Below, piece by piece: positions 41,997 through 51,484 of a stretch of 64,000 nt of DNA. The notes under the pieces are model-generated. The model worked only from the letters and a program-made list of their open reading frames with translations, was not told the origin of the DNA and ran no database searches. The stretch is taken from NCBI GenBank assembly GCA_032252755.1, contig JAVUPY010000017.1, forward strand, positions 1 through 64,000, read 5' to 3'. The stretch's first letter is position 1, and each line of letters opens with the position of its first letter. This stretch comes from Terriglobia bacterium (GTDB taxonomy: Bacteria; Acidobacteriota; Terriglobia; Terriglobales; Acidobacteriaceae). A program made the position numbers and the translations under genes.

Positions 41997-43385
41997 ATGT
42001 TCGCGAAGATTCAGCGCATTCATTTTGTAGGCATCGGTGGAATCGGCATGAGCGGCATTGCCGAGGTGCTGCTCAATCTCGGATACAAAGTTTCCGGCTC
42101 GGATCTCAAGCACTCGGGCGTAACAGCTCGGCTGATCTCCCTTGGCGCGCAGGTGTTCGATGGGCATCAGGCGGAGAACGTACGGGGAGCCGATGTTGTC
42201 GTTACGAGTTCGGCCATAGCCCGAGATAACCCAGAAGTCGCCGAGGCGCACCGCCTGCACCTGCCCGTCATCCAACGGGCCGAGATGCTCTCCGAGTTGA
42301 TGCGCCTCAAGTACGGCATTGCCATTGCCGGGATGCACGGCAAAACCACCACCACCAGCATGGTTGCCTCCGTGCTCGCCGCAGGCGGCCTCGATCCCAC
42401 GGTGGTGGTAGGCGGGCGCGTCGACGCAATGGGTTCCAACGCCCGTCTGGGCAAATCTCAGTATCTGGTCGCCGAAGCCGATGAAAGCGACCGCTCTTTC
42501 CTGAAGCTTTCGCCGATCCTCTCGGTGGTGACCAACATCGATCGCGAGCACATGGACTGCTACCGTGACATGCAGGACGTGGAAGATACGTTTATCGAAT
42601 TTATAGACCGAGTGCCTTTTTACGGCATGGTCGTCGCCTGCTGGGACAACGAGGCTCTCCGGGCGCTTCTACCGCGAGTACAGCGGCGTGTGGTCACTTA
42701 CGGAATAGGCGAAGGCGCGGATTTCCGCATCTCTTCCTTCGCGCGGTGCGGCACGCAGGCAGAACCGAACAGCACCTTCGAGGTCACCTACAAAGGCCGC
42801 AGCCTCGGCGAGTTCCACCTGCGCGTCCCGGGAGCCCACAATATCCTGAACGCAACCGCCGCCATCGCCGTCGGCATCGGGCTTGACGTCGGCCCGGAGC
42901 ATATTCGCCGCGCACTCGAGGAGTTCCGCGGCGTGGACCGCCGATTCCAGATCAGGGGTTCCGGAGCCGGTGTCACCGTTATCGACGACTACGGACACCA
43001 CCCCACCGAGATCAAAGCCACACTCGCTGCTGCGAAGGAATGCGGATATCGGCGCGTACTGGTCGTCTTCCAACCGCATCGCTACACAAGAACCCAATTG
43101 CTGATGGAAGACTTCGCGGACGCATTCCGCGACGCCGATGCCGTGTTCATGCTGGATATCTATGCGGCAAGCGAGCCGCCGATCGCAGGAGTGAACGCGC
43201 AGTCATTGGCAGCGAAAGTCCGCGACAAGTGCAACCGTCCGGCTGAGTATGTCGCGACCTTCGACGACGCCATTGAAGCCGTCGCGAAGAACGCGCAGGC
43301 AGGAGACATGGTGCTCACCTTGGGAGCAGGCAATGTCTCCCAACTCGGATTACTCATCGTGGATCGTCTGAGCGCAACGTACTGA
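41997..43385 (+). CDS. murC: UDP-N-acetylmuramate-L-alanine ligase
   Basis: Adds L-Ala to UDP-MurNAc, the first amino-acid step in peptidoglycan precursor synthesis. 462 aa, starting MFAKIQRIHFVGIGGIGMSG, which is the dinucleotide-like N-terminal fold of MurC. The ATP loop GMHGKTTTTSMVA, DESDRSFLKL and the later VIDDYGHHPTEIKATLAA are diagnostic. The frame is open upstream to 41817, but family length and start point to 41997. It is on the opposite strand from all other dcw genes and convergent with murG, which it would normally follow; see findings. Confidence 0.96.
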   Translation: MFAKIQRIHFVGIGGIGMSGIAEVLLNLGYKVSGSDLKHSGVTARLISLGAQVFDGHQAENVRGADVVVTSSAIARDNPEVAEAHRLHLPVIQRAEMLSELMRLKYGIAIAGMHGKTTTTSMVASVLAAGGLDPTVVVGGRVDAMGSNARLGKSQYLVAEADESDRSFLKLSPILSVVTNIDREHMDCYRDMQDVEDTFIEFIDRVPFYGMVVACWDNEALRALLPRVQRRVVTYGIGEGADFRISSFARCGTQAEPNSTFEVTYKGRSLGEFHLRVPGAHNILNATAAIAVGIGLDVGPEHIRRALEEFRGVDRRFQIRGSGAGVTVIDDYGHHPTEIKATLAAAKECGYRRVLVVFQPHRYTRTQLLMEDFADAFRDADAVFMLDIYAASEPPIAGVNAQSLAAKVRDKCNRPAEYVATFDDAIEAVAKNAQAGDMVLTLGAGNVSQLGLLIVDRLSATY

Positions 43386-43522
43386 TTTGAGGATAGACAA
43401 ACTGGGTGCCAATCCTGATGCCCTCTTTTGGCGTTAAAGTGGGATAGTTCTTTCAGGTCCTTCAAACCCTCAAGAGGCACGTACCTCGCGATGACTGCGC
43501 CCCGCCGGACTTGAGGACATCC
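43386..43522. other. Intergenic region between convergent murC and murG
   Basis: 137 bp. It contains TGCCCTCTT and AAGAGGCA arms about 50 bases apart and a near-palindrome GAGGCACGTACCTC. On the minus strand it would read GLKDLKELSHFNAKRG in one open frame, but without a ribosome-binding site and running into murC. Possibly a bidirectional terminator or a dispersed repeat. Confidence 0.4.
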
Positions 43523-44614
43523 TTATTGGGTAGTGCTGACCGCTGCTTTGCTCTTCCCCGCAATCCGTGCTGCGAGTTCGGCGATCTGCCCGGCTGCATT
43601 CGGATGTGACAGCTTCTTCGCAGCTTCCGACATCGACCGTAACCGTGCTCGGTCTTTCAGCAAGCCAATCACGTTTTCCGCGAATCGCTTCGAGTTCAAA
43701 TCCTTCTCTTCGATCAGAACCGCGGCGTTATTTCGAACCAGTAATTCGGCGTTCTTGAACTGGTGATTGTCCGCTGCTCCGGCAAAAGGTACGAAAAGTG
43801 CCGGCTTCGCGGCGGCGGTGACTTCGGCAACGGTACTGGCGCCGGAGCGGCACACCAGCAGGTCGGCTCCGGCGAATGCTGAAGCCATGTTGTCGATAAA
43901 CGGAGAAACTTCGGCCGAGATCTTCACGTCGAGATAGGCCTTGGTAACCATCTCGTATTCCTTCTCGCCGGTCTGATGGACGACATGCAGGCCGGGAAGC
44001 GCGGCGGAGAGTTGCGGAAGAGCCTCCACCAGAACCGTATTGAGGATATGCGACCCCTGGCTGCCGCCGAAGAGCAGCAGCGATGGACGAGCGTTCGCAG
44101 CGCGGGTTGGGATCTCGAAGAAGCGCTGCCTGACCGGCACGCCTGTCACAACGCAACGCTTAAAGTACTGGCATGTGGCCTCGAAGTGAACGGCCGCGGT
44201 AGTGGCGAACGGCGCAACCATCTTGTTCGCGAATCCAGGAACAACATTGGGTTCAAAAATGAGCGTGGGTATACGGCGCAGAGTCGCCGCGAGCATCGCC
44301 GGTCCGGAGGCATAGCCGCCGACCCCAATCACAACGTCAGGCTTAAATTCGCCGAGAATTTTGGACGAGGCCAGGATAGCTTGTGGAAGCGCGAACATCG
44401 TTTTAGCCCGGGTTGCCAGGCTGACGCGCTTGAGAGCCCCAACTTCGATAAGCCGCAACTCGAACCCGGACGCCGGGACAAGCCGGGTTTCAATGCCGCG
44501 CGCGGTGCCGATAAACACCACTTCGGCGCTCAGGCGCGACTTCAAGTCCTGGGCGATCGCGAGCGCCGGAATAACGTGACCGCCCGTCCCGCCACCTGCA
44601 AGAACCGCTCTCAT
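43523..44614 (-). CDS. murG: UDP-GlcNAc:undecaprenyl-PP-MurNAc-pentapeptide transferase
   Basis: Makes lipid II from lipid I on the inner face of the membrane. 363 aa with the N-terminal loop [18 protein letters not shown], the second glycine loop [13 protein letters not shown], and the donor-binding [24 protein letters not shown]. The ATG at 44614 is chosen; a TTG one codon earlier (44617) would give an extra Met. It follows ftsW by four bases. It is the last minus-strand dcw gene, since murC comes from the other side. Confidence 0.96.
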   Translation of the reverse strand: MRAVLAGGGTGGHVIPALAIAQDLKSRLSAEVVFIGTARGIETRLVPASGFELRLIEVGALKRVSLATRAKTMFALPQAILASSKILGEFKPDVVIGVGGYASGPAMLAATLRRIPTLIFEPNVVPGFANKMVAPFATTAAVHFEATCQYFKRCVVTGVPVRQRFFEIPTRAANARPSLLLFGGSQGSHILNTVLVEALPQLSAALPGLHVVHQTGEKEYEMVTKAYLDVKISAEVSPFIDNMASAFAGADLLVCRSGASTVAEVTAAAKPALFVPFAGAADNHQFKNAELLVRNNAAVLIEEKDLNSKRFAENVIGLLKDRARLRSMSEAAKKLSHPNAAGQIAELAARIAGKSKAAVSTTQ

Positions 44615-44618
44615 CAAT

Positions 44619-45710
44619 TTAGTCCGTCTGTTTTGTGATGTTCAGTAAAACGCCGACGCTGGCTAAGGTTATAAACAGCGACGACCCGCCATATGAAATG
44701 AAGGGCAATGGAATGCCTTTGGTTGGCAGGAGTCCGAGCACCACGCTGATATTGAAGAATGCCTGGACACCAACCATGGAGGTGATACCGACGGCGAGAA
44801 ATCGCGCAAAGTTGTCCTTTGTATTCAATGCGCAGCGCAGGCCGCGATAGCAGAAGAACGCAAAAAGGGCCACGATTATGACCGATCCGATCAACCCCCA
44901 CTCTTCGGCTATTACCGCGTAAATGAAGTCGGTCTGCGGCTCGGGAAGGTAGAACAGCTTCTGCTTCCCTTCCATCAGCCCCTTTCCTGTAAAACCACCC
45001 GTACCGACCGCGATCAGCGATTGGATCATGTGGAAGCCGCTGCCCTGCGGATCCGAGTAGGGGTTCAGGAACGCGAGAATACGCTGGTAGCGCCACGGCG
45101 TCCGGAAGATCAGCCAGTACAGCGGCACCATGGAAGCAGCCGCGGCGTATCCGAGATACTTGGGGTGCATTCCTGCGACCCAGAGCACCGTGGCAGTGAT
45201 GGCGCAGCAAGCCATCGCGGTTCCGAGATCCGGCTCCTTTACAATCAGGAGCGCAAACAGCACGCTCGGGATGACTGCCGGAACCAGCGTTCGTCGCCAG
45301 TCTTCAATGTCGCGAAGACGGGTTTCCAGGAAGTACGCGAGATAAAGGATAAGCGCGGGTTTCGCAAGCTCCGACGGCTGAAACGAAAACGCGCCGAGTT
45401 TGATCCACCGATGCGTATTGTGCGACCGGTCGAGGAAGAGAACGAGTATCAGGAGCAGCGTTGTAATGGCCACGCTCGAGTAGACGAACGCCGGATGCCG
45501 GTACTTGCGGTAGTCCACGTTCATCAGCAGTAGCATCGCACCGATACCGGCGAACGCCCAGAACGTCTGCTTGACCATGAAGTAATAAGGCGAGCCGAAG
45601 CGGTCCTTGGCAATCACCGCCGAGGCACTGAAAACCATGACCAGCCCTATGAGAACAAGGAGAACGGTAACGCCAAAAAGCCACCGATCCACGCTGACGC
45701 GCTTGGCCAC
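44619..45710 (-). CDS. ftsW: Lipid II polymerase / division protein FtsW
   Basis: Polytopic SEDS-family glycosyltransferase working with FtsI at the septum. 363 aa with about ten membrane helices; motifs include [65 protein letters not shown] and the C-terminal [19 protein letters not shown]. The start is a GTG at 45710 that directly abuts the murD stop (TAGGTG), with AGGAGG from the murD end as ribosome-binding site. FtsW rather than RodA is indicated by its place between murD and murG. Confidence 0.96.
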   Translation of the reverse strand: MAKRVSVDRWLFGVTVLLVLIGLVMVFSASAVIAKDRFGSPYYFMVKQTFWAFAGIGAMLLLMNVDYRKYRHPAFVYSSVAITTLLLILVLFLDRSHNTHRWIKLGAFSFQPSELAKPALILYLAYFLETRLRDIEDWRRTLVPAVIPSVLFALLIVKEPDLGTAMACCAITATVLWVAGMHPKYLGYAAAASMVPLYWLIFRTPWRYQRILAFLNPYSDPQGSGFHMIQSLIAVGTGGFTGKGLMEGKQKLFYLPEPQTDFIYAVIAEEWGLIGSVIIVALFAFFCYRGLRCALNTKDNFARFLAVGITSMVGVQAFFNISVVLGLLPTKGIPLPFISYGGSSLFITLASVGVLLNITKQTD

Positions 45711-47102
45711 CTACTTACCTCCTACGTGGGTGGCTTCGCGCGCGGCCAGCGCATGAACGGCTTCTTTGAACGCGCGCCCGCGGTGTTCGTAGCTCTGGAA
45801 CTGATCGAAGCTGGCACACGCGGGCGCCAGCAGCACGATGTCGCCAGCCTGTGCGAACTCGCTCGCCTTTCGGACAGCCTGGTCGAGAGTTCCAGCGCTG
45901 GTGATTTCGACACCGGCAATTTGCGACTCGATCTTCTGCGCCGCCGCACCAATCGTGTAAATCCGCTTCACACGCTCTTTGAGCAGATCGTTAAGCACGG
46001 AGTAGTCGCTGCCTTTGTCTTTCCCACCTAGAATCAGGTGAATGTTGCCGGGGAAAGACTCGAGCGCCTTGATCGTTGCATCGACGTTCGTGGCCTTGGA
46101 GTCATTGAAGTACTGCACGCCTCGAATGGTGGCAGTGTATTCGAGCCGATGCTCAACGGCCTTGAAATCCTTGACAGCCCGACGGACCTTCGTCGGTTCG
46201 ACTCCAGCGAGAATCCCCATCGCGGCCGCCGCCAGAACGTTCTCAAGGTTGTGCGCGCCCTTGAGCGTGATCTCATCCACTGGCATGATCTCGCGCTCAC
46301 CTCGCGCATCGCGAAAGATAATCTTCCCGTTGCGAACGAATGTTCCTCGCTCCACTTCTACTTTTCGGCTGAACCAGTAGACCTGCGGCGTAAGCTTCTG
46401 TACAAGCGTCACACAGGTCGCGTCGTCCATATTAAGGACGGCAAAATCCTTCTCCGACTGATTCTCGAAGATTCGCGCCTTTGCCGCGATGTAAGCCCCC
46501 ATCGAGCCGTGCCGGTCAAGGTGGTCCGGCGTGATATTGAGAATCGCAGCGATATGCGGCCGAAAAGTCTCGATTGTTTCCAACTGGAAGCTGGAGATCT
46601 CCAGCACAACCCAAGTGCTGGGCGATGACTGGTCAACGAACGTAATAGCCGGCGTGCCAATGTTTCCGCCCACCAGCGATTGGAATCCACCCGCGGCAAT
46701 CACCTCGCCGGTCAGCGTGGTCGTAGTCGTTTTTCCGTTCGACCCGGTGATCGCGATAACGCGACCCTGCAGGAAGCGCGTCGCCAATTCGATCTCGCCA
46801 ATAACCGGAATCCCCAGTTTTCGGGCATTCATCAGCGGCGGGACGTCGTTCGGAACGCCGGGGCTGACCACAATCAGGTCCTGCTCGCGAAAAGTCCGCT
46901 CTCCGTGCTTGCCCGTTTCCACGACGATGCCCTTGTCGAGAAGCGCCGGGATCTCCGTCCGGAGTTGCTCCTGTGACTTCTCGTCGGAGACGGTGACCCG
47001 CGCCCCGCGCGATTGCAGAAACAAAGAAGATGCAACGCCCGATTTACCGAGCCCGACCACCAACACACGTTTGCCTTGCACGTCCATGAGTGCCTTCGTC
47101 AT
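45711..47102 (-). CDS. murD: UDP-N-acetylmuramoyl-L-alanine-D-glutamate ligase
   Basis: Adds D-Glu to UDP-MurNAc-L-Ala. 463 aa; the N-terminal VLVVGLGKSGVASSLFL, ATP loop VIAITGSNGKTTTTTLTGE, NITPDHLDRHGSM and YFNDSKATNVDATIKALES are typical. The start could be Met1 (47102) or Met6. It follows mraY after 101 bp, a gap that contains a 7-bp stem (TTGAGGC/GCCTCAA, 47156-47181) without a U-run. It runs directly into ftsW. Confidence 0.96.
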   Translation of the reverse strand: MTKALMDVQGKRVLVVGLGKSGVASSLFLQSRGARVTVSDEKSQEQLRTEIPALLDKGIVVETGKHGERTFREQDLIVVSPGVPNDVPPLMNARKLGIPVIGEIELATRFLQGRVIAITGSNGKTTTTTLTGEVIAAGGFQSLVGGNIGTPAITFVDQSSPSTWVVLEISSFQLETIETFRPHIAAILNITPDHLDRHGSMGAYIAAKARIFENQSEKDFAVLNMDDATCVTLVQKLTPQVYWFSRKVEVERGTFVRNGKIIFRDARGEREIMPVDEITLKGAHNLENVLAAAAMGILAGVEPTKVRRAVKDFKAVEHRLEYTATIRGVQYFNDSKATNVDATIKALESFPGNIHLILGGKDKGSDYSVLNDLLKERVKRIYTIGAAAQKIESQIAGVEITSAGTLDQAVRKASEFAQAGDIVLLAPACASFDQFQSYEHRGRAFKEAVHALAAREATHVGGK

Positions 47103-47203
47103 TGTGCCACGGAAAATGATTGGCGCAATCAGGTAAGAACCTATAAGTGTATCGTTTGAGGCTCAAAACCGGTTGCCTCAATGCGCCCGGGAGCGCCCTG
47201 AGA

Positions 47204-48343
47204 TTAGCGCAGTTTCAAGGTCGTCAGTGCGAACAGCGCGAAGATCAGCGACGCGATCCAGAAGCGCACGATCACCTTCGACTCCGACCATCCCATCAGT
47301 TCGAAATGGTGGTGCAGCGGCGCCATCTTGAAGATTCTCTTCTTGCGAAGTTTGTAGCTGCCCACCTGCAGTATGACCGAGAGTGCTTCGATGACGAAGA
47401 TGCCCCCGATGAACGGCAGCAGCAGTTCTTGCTTGATGATGACCGCAACCGTCCCAATCGCTCCGCCCAGCGCGAGCGACCCGACATCGCCCATGAAAAC
47501 TTCCGCGGGGTGCGCGTTATACCAGAGAAAACCGATCGCTGACCCGACCATCGCCCCGCAGAAAATCGTCAGTTCCCCAACTTGCGGCAGGCTCTGAATT
47601 TCAAGGTAGCTGGCGAAAACGGCATGGCCGCTGACGTACGTCAGCACCGTCAGCGCGCCAGCCGCAATCACCGTGCACCCAATCGCGAGCCCGTCGAGGC
47701 CGTCGGTAAGGTTCACGGCATTGCTCGATCCGACAATTACCAGCACGACGAAAGCAATAAACGGCAGGAAAGCGATGGGCCACAGGTGCGGCTTATCGAG
47801 CAAAGAGCTAAAAACAAGGTCGGGCCGGAACTTCTTGGCGAAGGGCACAATCAAGTGCGTCGAGTACATGCCCACAGCCTGGTAGATGATCAGTGTCGCC
47901 CCGATGATGACAGCGAACAGGATCTGAAGTGCCATCTTGGTGCGCCCGGTCAGGCCAAGGTTCCGGCGGTGGACGACTTTCAGATAGTCGTCAGCAAACC
48001 CGATCCCCCCGTAGGCGAGAGTCGCAAAGACAGCGATCCAGACAAATCGATTCGTCAGGTCCGCCCAGAGAATCGTCGGAATCACGATGGCGATGACAAT
48101 GAGCACTCCGCCCATTGTCGGAGTGCCAGCCTTCTTCTGGTGCGCCTTCGGACCTTCTTCCCGGATGTATTGGCCGATCTGGAACTCGCGCAGCCGGTTC
48201 ACCACCCACGGCCCAACGATCAGCCCCATGAATAACGCCGTCAGGCTGGCGAAGGCCGTTCGGAACGTGAGGAATCGGAAGAGCCTGAACGGCCCGATGC
48301 CGAAGTGCCGGAAAATGTATTCGTATAAAAGCCAGTAGAGCAA
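47204..48343 (-). CDS. mraY: Phospho-MurNAc-pentapeptide transferase
   Basis: Makes lipid I on undecaprenyl phosphate. About 379 aa and ten membrane helices. Motifs: AHQKKAGTPTMGG, NLTDGLDGLA, VFMGDVGSLALGG and PLHHHFE, which hold the catalytic aspartates and the His triad. I place the start at a TTG at 48343 (LYWLLYEYIF), preceded by AAAAGGG; the automatic ATG at 48376 lies in the short intergenic repeat and adds residues not seen in the family. 97 bp separate it from murF. Confidence 0.95.
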   Translation of the reverse strand: MLYWLLYEYIFRHFGIGPFRLFRFLTFRTAFASLTALFMGLIVGPWVVNRLREFQIGQYIREEGPKAHQKKAGTPTMGGVLIVIAIVIPTILWADLTNRFVWIAVFATLAYGGIGFADDYLKVVHRRNLGLTGRTKMALQILFAVIIGATLIIYQAVGMYSTHLIVPFAKKFRPDLVFSSLLDKPHLWPIAFLPFIAFVVLVIVGSSNAVNLTDGLDGLAIGCTVIAAGALTVLTYVSGHAVFASYLEIQSLPQVGELTIFCGAMVGSAIGFLWYNAHPAEVFMGDVGSLALGGAIGTVAVIIKQELLLPFIGGIFVIEALSVILQVGSYKLRKKRIFKMAPLHHHFELMGWSESKVIVRFWIASLIFALFALTTLKLR

Positions 48344-48359
48344 AGAAAACCCTTTTCTA

Positions 48360-48446
48360 GAATGTCGGAATGACAATGTCAGAATGACGAATGGAACTGC
48401 TTTTCGCCGTAATGCATTTCATTCGTCATTTCGACATTCGTCATTT
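48360..48446. repeat. GAATGACGAATG-type inverted word repeat between mraY and murF
   Basis: Left arm 48360-48393 is a run of GAATGTCGGAATGAC / AATGTCAGAATGAC / GAATG words; right arm 48420-48446 is the reverse complement type CATTCGTCATTTCGACATTCGTCATTTT. The right arm overlaps the murF stop codon, so the last MurF residues (RTK) are encoded next to it. Confidence 0.65.
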
Positions 48447-49823
48447 TGTTCGTATCATTCGCGACTTAAACACCTCAAGCCCTCTCTCCAACCTCACTCC
48501 CCGCGATGCCTTGAACAGAATCGCGTCTCCTTCGCGCACTTCCGAAGCCAGACGTTCGCCTGCCTCTTCAGGCGTCTCCACGAACTCCGCGTCCTGCAAC
48601 CCCGCCTCGTGAGCACCTTCTACACAAGCCTGCGCCATGCCCCGGACGCCGATAAGCCGAGTAACGCCGCGTTCGGCCATGTAGCGCCCGCACTCGCGAT
48701 GCAGTTCGGCGCTCGTCGGTCCCAGCTCGAGCATCTCCCCAGAGACCACAATGTGGCGCTTCGCCGGCATCGAGAGGAGTGCGTCTACCATTGCCCTGAG
48801 GGCTTTCGGATTGGAATTGTAGCAATCGTTCAGTACCGTGCTATTACCGATTTGGAGTACCTCTCCACGCTTTTCCACCGGAGCCATTGTGGCGAGAGCC
48901 GCGGCCGCCTCCGACGGTCGAAATCCGAACTGCATTGCCACTGCTACCGCGGCAAGCGCGTTCAGGACATTATGCTCGCCGACCAGAGGCAAAGTGGTGC
49001 GCTCCCGAACACCTTCCACCACAAGATCGAACTCGGTTCCAGCGGTGCCCCGTGCATCAATCTTCTGCGCCAAAATATCAGCGGGACGGCGAATACCATA
49101 CATGACGACCTTGCCGCGGAAGTCGCGGCCGAATTGCGACACGTACTCGTCATCGGCATTCAGAACGGCCACGCCCTGTGCCGGAAGCGATTCGATCAGC
49201 TCGTACTTGGCTCGCGCGATCCCCGCGATCGAGTCGAAGAACTCGAGGTGTACCGGAGCAACGTTCGTCACGACACCCACGTCTGGCCTCGCCTGCCGGG
49301 CAAGTTCAGTGATCTCCCCCGCATGCGACATGCCGAGTTCCAGGACTGCGATCTCGTGCTCGGGCTCGAGCTGAAGCAGATTGAGCGGCAATCCAAAATG
49401 GTTGTTGAAGTTCCCGCGCGACTTGTGGACTCGGAACTTCGAAGCCAGTACGTGAGCAATGGTTTCTTTCGTCGTGGTCTTGCCGGCGGAGCCGGTAACC
49501 CCAACGAGCTTTTTCCCCCAGATGCGGCGGACAGCTGCACCCAGCGACTGCAGCGCCACAAGTGTATCGTCAACCGCCAGCAGGTTGGTCTTGGCCGCAA
49601 ACCGTGCGGCCGCGTCTTCGCGAACGACAGCCGCGACTGCGCCGGCCGCCAGGGCGGCCTCGACATAGTCATGGCCATCGAGGCGCTCACCTTTGACGGC
49701 GAAGAACAGGTCGCCCGGTTGGATGGTGCGGCTGTCAATGGAATAACCGGTCGCGACGGCATTGTCGTCGAACTCACCCACCGCCTGCACCAGTTCCGAA
49801 ATCCGCAAGAGAGATAACTTCAT
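48441..49823 (-). CDS. murF: UDP-MurNAc-tripeptide-D-alanyl-D-alanine ligase
   Basis: Adds D-Ala-D-Ala to the muramyl tripeptide. 460 aa; key parts are GYSIDSRTIQPGDLFFAVKGERLDGH, the ATP loop VGVTGSAGKTTTKETIAHVL, NFNNHFGLPL and LNDCYNSNPKALRAMVDAL. It begins seven bases after the murE stop. The C-terminus ends inside a short dispersed repeat. Confidence 0.96.
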   Translation of the reverse strand: MKLSLLRISELVQAVGEFDDNAVATGYSIDSRTIQPGDLFFAVKGERLDGHDYVEAALAAGAVAAVVREDAAARFAAKTNLLAVDDTLVALQSLGAAVRRIWGKKLVGVTGSAGKTTTKETIAHVLASKFRVHKSRGNFNNHFGLPLNLLQLEPEHEIAVLELGMSHAGEITELARQARPDVGVVTNVAPVHLEFFDSIAGIARAKYELIESLPAQGVAVLNADDEYVSQFGRDFRGKVVMYGIRRPADILAQKIDARGTAGTEFDLVVEGVRERTTLPLVGEHNVLNALAAVAVAMQFGFRPSEAAAALATMAPVEKRGEVLQIGNSTVLNDCYNSNPKALRAMVDALLSMPAKRHIVVSGEMLELGPTSAELHRECGRYMAERGVTRLIGVRGMAQACVEGAHEAGLQDAEFVETPEEAGERLASEVREGDAILFKASRGVRLERGLEVFKSRMIRTK

Positions 49824-49830
49824 TCGTTCC

Positions 49831-51321
49831 TTACTTCCTGTACCCCAGCCGGTTCAACTCTTCTTTCGCAACCGTAAAATCGTCGAAGGGAAAAACGCCT
49901 TCTCGTGTCGTCTGCGTACGCTCGTGACCCTTTCCGGCAATTAGCACGATGTCCCCTGGCTTCGCCTCTTCAAGCGCCTTCGCAATCGCTTTGCGGCGGT
50001 CGGGCTCAAGGATATATGGCGTGCGCGTGCGCTGCAGGCCCAACAGGGCATCATTCATGATCGCCAGCGGATCTTCACTCCGGGGATTATCCGAGGTGAG
50101 CACGACAAAATTACTGCCATTCCCGGCGGCTTCGCCCATCATCGGCCGCTTGGCGCGATCGCGGTCTCCGCCGCAGCCAAATACTGTGATAACCTGCCCG
50201 CCCGCCTTGGCGACGAATTCACGCGCGAGCGCCGTGAGGTTCTTCAGGGCATCATCTGTGTGTGCATAGTCGACGACCACCGAAAACGGCTGGCCTTCAT
50301 CGACGCTTTCGAACCGTCCGGGAACTCGCTCCAGCGCCCCAATACCGCGCGTGATCTCCTCAAGCGAACAGCCTCGGGCGTAAGCGGCGGCCGACGCGGC
50401 AAGCACGTTGTAAACGTTCACCCGCCCACGCATGGGCGAGAACACAGGAATCGTCCCAGTCGGCGTAACCAGGTCGAATCGGTTCCCCGCGGAGCTGATC
50501 TCAAGGCGCTGTGTGCGGAAATCGCCTTTGTCGAGACCATAGGTGAAGACTTCCTCACTGTGCTTTTTGCTGAAATCGAGCAGGCGCCGTCCGTACTCGT
50601 CCTCACAATTGGTGACCGCTACGCGCGGCGGTTCGGTTCCGCACCCCTCGAAAAGGATGCGCTTCGACGCGAAGTACGCATCCATTGTCTTGTGGTAGTC
50701 GAGATGATCCCGCGTGAGGTTCGAAAATATCGACACGTCGAACGGGATCGCATATACCCGCTGCTGCTCCAGCGCATGCGACGAGACCTCCATCACCGCT
50801 TCCGTGGCCCCGTCGGCCAGGGCATGCGCGAATATCTGGTTGAGTTCGAGCGATTCCGGTGTGGTGTGCGGTGCTGGTAGAACTTCACCCGGCAGGTGAT
50901 ATTCGACCGTGCCGACGAGGGCGTTCTTGCGTCCAGCCGTCTTGAGAATCGACTCGACGATGAACGTCGTTGTGGTCTTGCCGTTCGTACCGGTAATGCC
51001 CGTGATCCGCAGCTTCTCCGCCGGACGTTTGTAGAAATTCGCACTCAGACGAGCAAGAGCGCGGCGTCCGTGCGAAACCTGCGCCCACGCGATCCCCGTG
51101 CGCGGCGATTCTGCCGTCGAGTCGGAGACGACCGCAACAGCACCGGCGGCAATCGCCTTATCGATAAAGCGATTTCCGTCCGTGCTCTCGCCACGCATGG
51201 CGACGAAAGCAAAGCCGGGCTTCACCCGGCGGGAGTCGTAATCGAGACCCGTGATCTCGGTGTCCCCCTGCTGGGCGAGTACTTCGGCGCCATCCAACAA
51301 GCGCTGGAAATTCATCTGCAT
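49831..51321 (-). CDS. murE: UDP-MurNAc-L-alanyl-D-glutamate-2,6-diaminopimelate ligase
   Basis: Adds the third residue to the peptide stem. 496 aa. N-terminal GLDYDSRRVKPGFAFVAMRG, ATP loop ITGTNGKTTTTFIVESI, TRDHLDYHKTMDAYF, and the specificity motif SDNPRSEDP, which in this family indicates meso-diaminopimelate rather than lysine, so the wall is predicted to be A1gamma type. Start at Met1 or Met3. The 163-bp gap to ftsI contains word repeats. Confidence 0.96.
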   Translation of the reverse strand: MQMNFQRLLDGAEVLAQQGDTEITGLDYDSRRVKPGFAFVAMRGESTDGNRFIDKAIAAGAVAVVSDSTAESPRTGIAWAQVSHGRRALARLSANFYKRPAEKLRITGITGTNGKTTTTFIVESILKTAGRKNALVGTVEYHLPGEVLPAPHTTPESLELNQIFAHALADGATEAVMEVSSHALEQQRVYAIPFDVSIFSNLTRDHLDYHKTMDAYFASKRILFEGCGTEPPRVAVTNCEDEYGRRLLDFSKKHSEEVFTYGLDKGDFRTQRLEISSAGNRFDLVTPTGTIPVFSPMRGRVNVYNVLAASAAAYARGCSLEEITRGIGALERVPGRFESVDEGQPFSVVVDYAHTDDALKNLTALAREFVAKAGGQVITVFGCGGDRDRAKRPMMGEAAGNGSNFVVLTSDNPRSEDPLAIMNDALLGLQRTRTPYILEPDRRKAIAKALEEAKPGDIVLIAGKGHERTQTTREGVFPFDDFTVAKEELNRLGYRK

Positions 51322-51335
51322 GAAATTATAAATGC

Positions 51336-51477
51336 GTGTGGATCGTGGATTGTGAATGGTGGATCGTTACTTAGGGTCCGGTACCTCGCCCAGAATCGTC
51401 CCAACCGCGATCTTCCGAACCATCCGTTGTCTTCAATGGCACGATCGCACGATCCCTTTGATCCACAATCCAAAATC
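51336..51477. repeat. GGATTGTG / CACAATCC word repeats between ftsI and murE
   Basis: Left part 51336-51367 has GTGGATCGTGGATTGTGAATGGTGGATCG-like repeated GTGGATCG words; right part 51459-51477 reads TGATCCACAATCCAAAATC. The two can pair over GATTGTG/CACAATC. It fills most of the ftsI-murE gap. Confidence 0.55.
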
Positions 51478-51484
51478 TAACGTC

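Noticed and set aside
43160-43480. 106-aa minus-strand ORF MPLEGLKDLKELSH...
   Set aside because: Most of it is antisense to murC; only the part in the murC-murG gap looks unusual and is reported as a finding instead.
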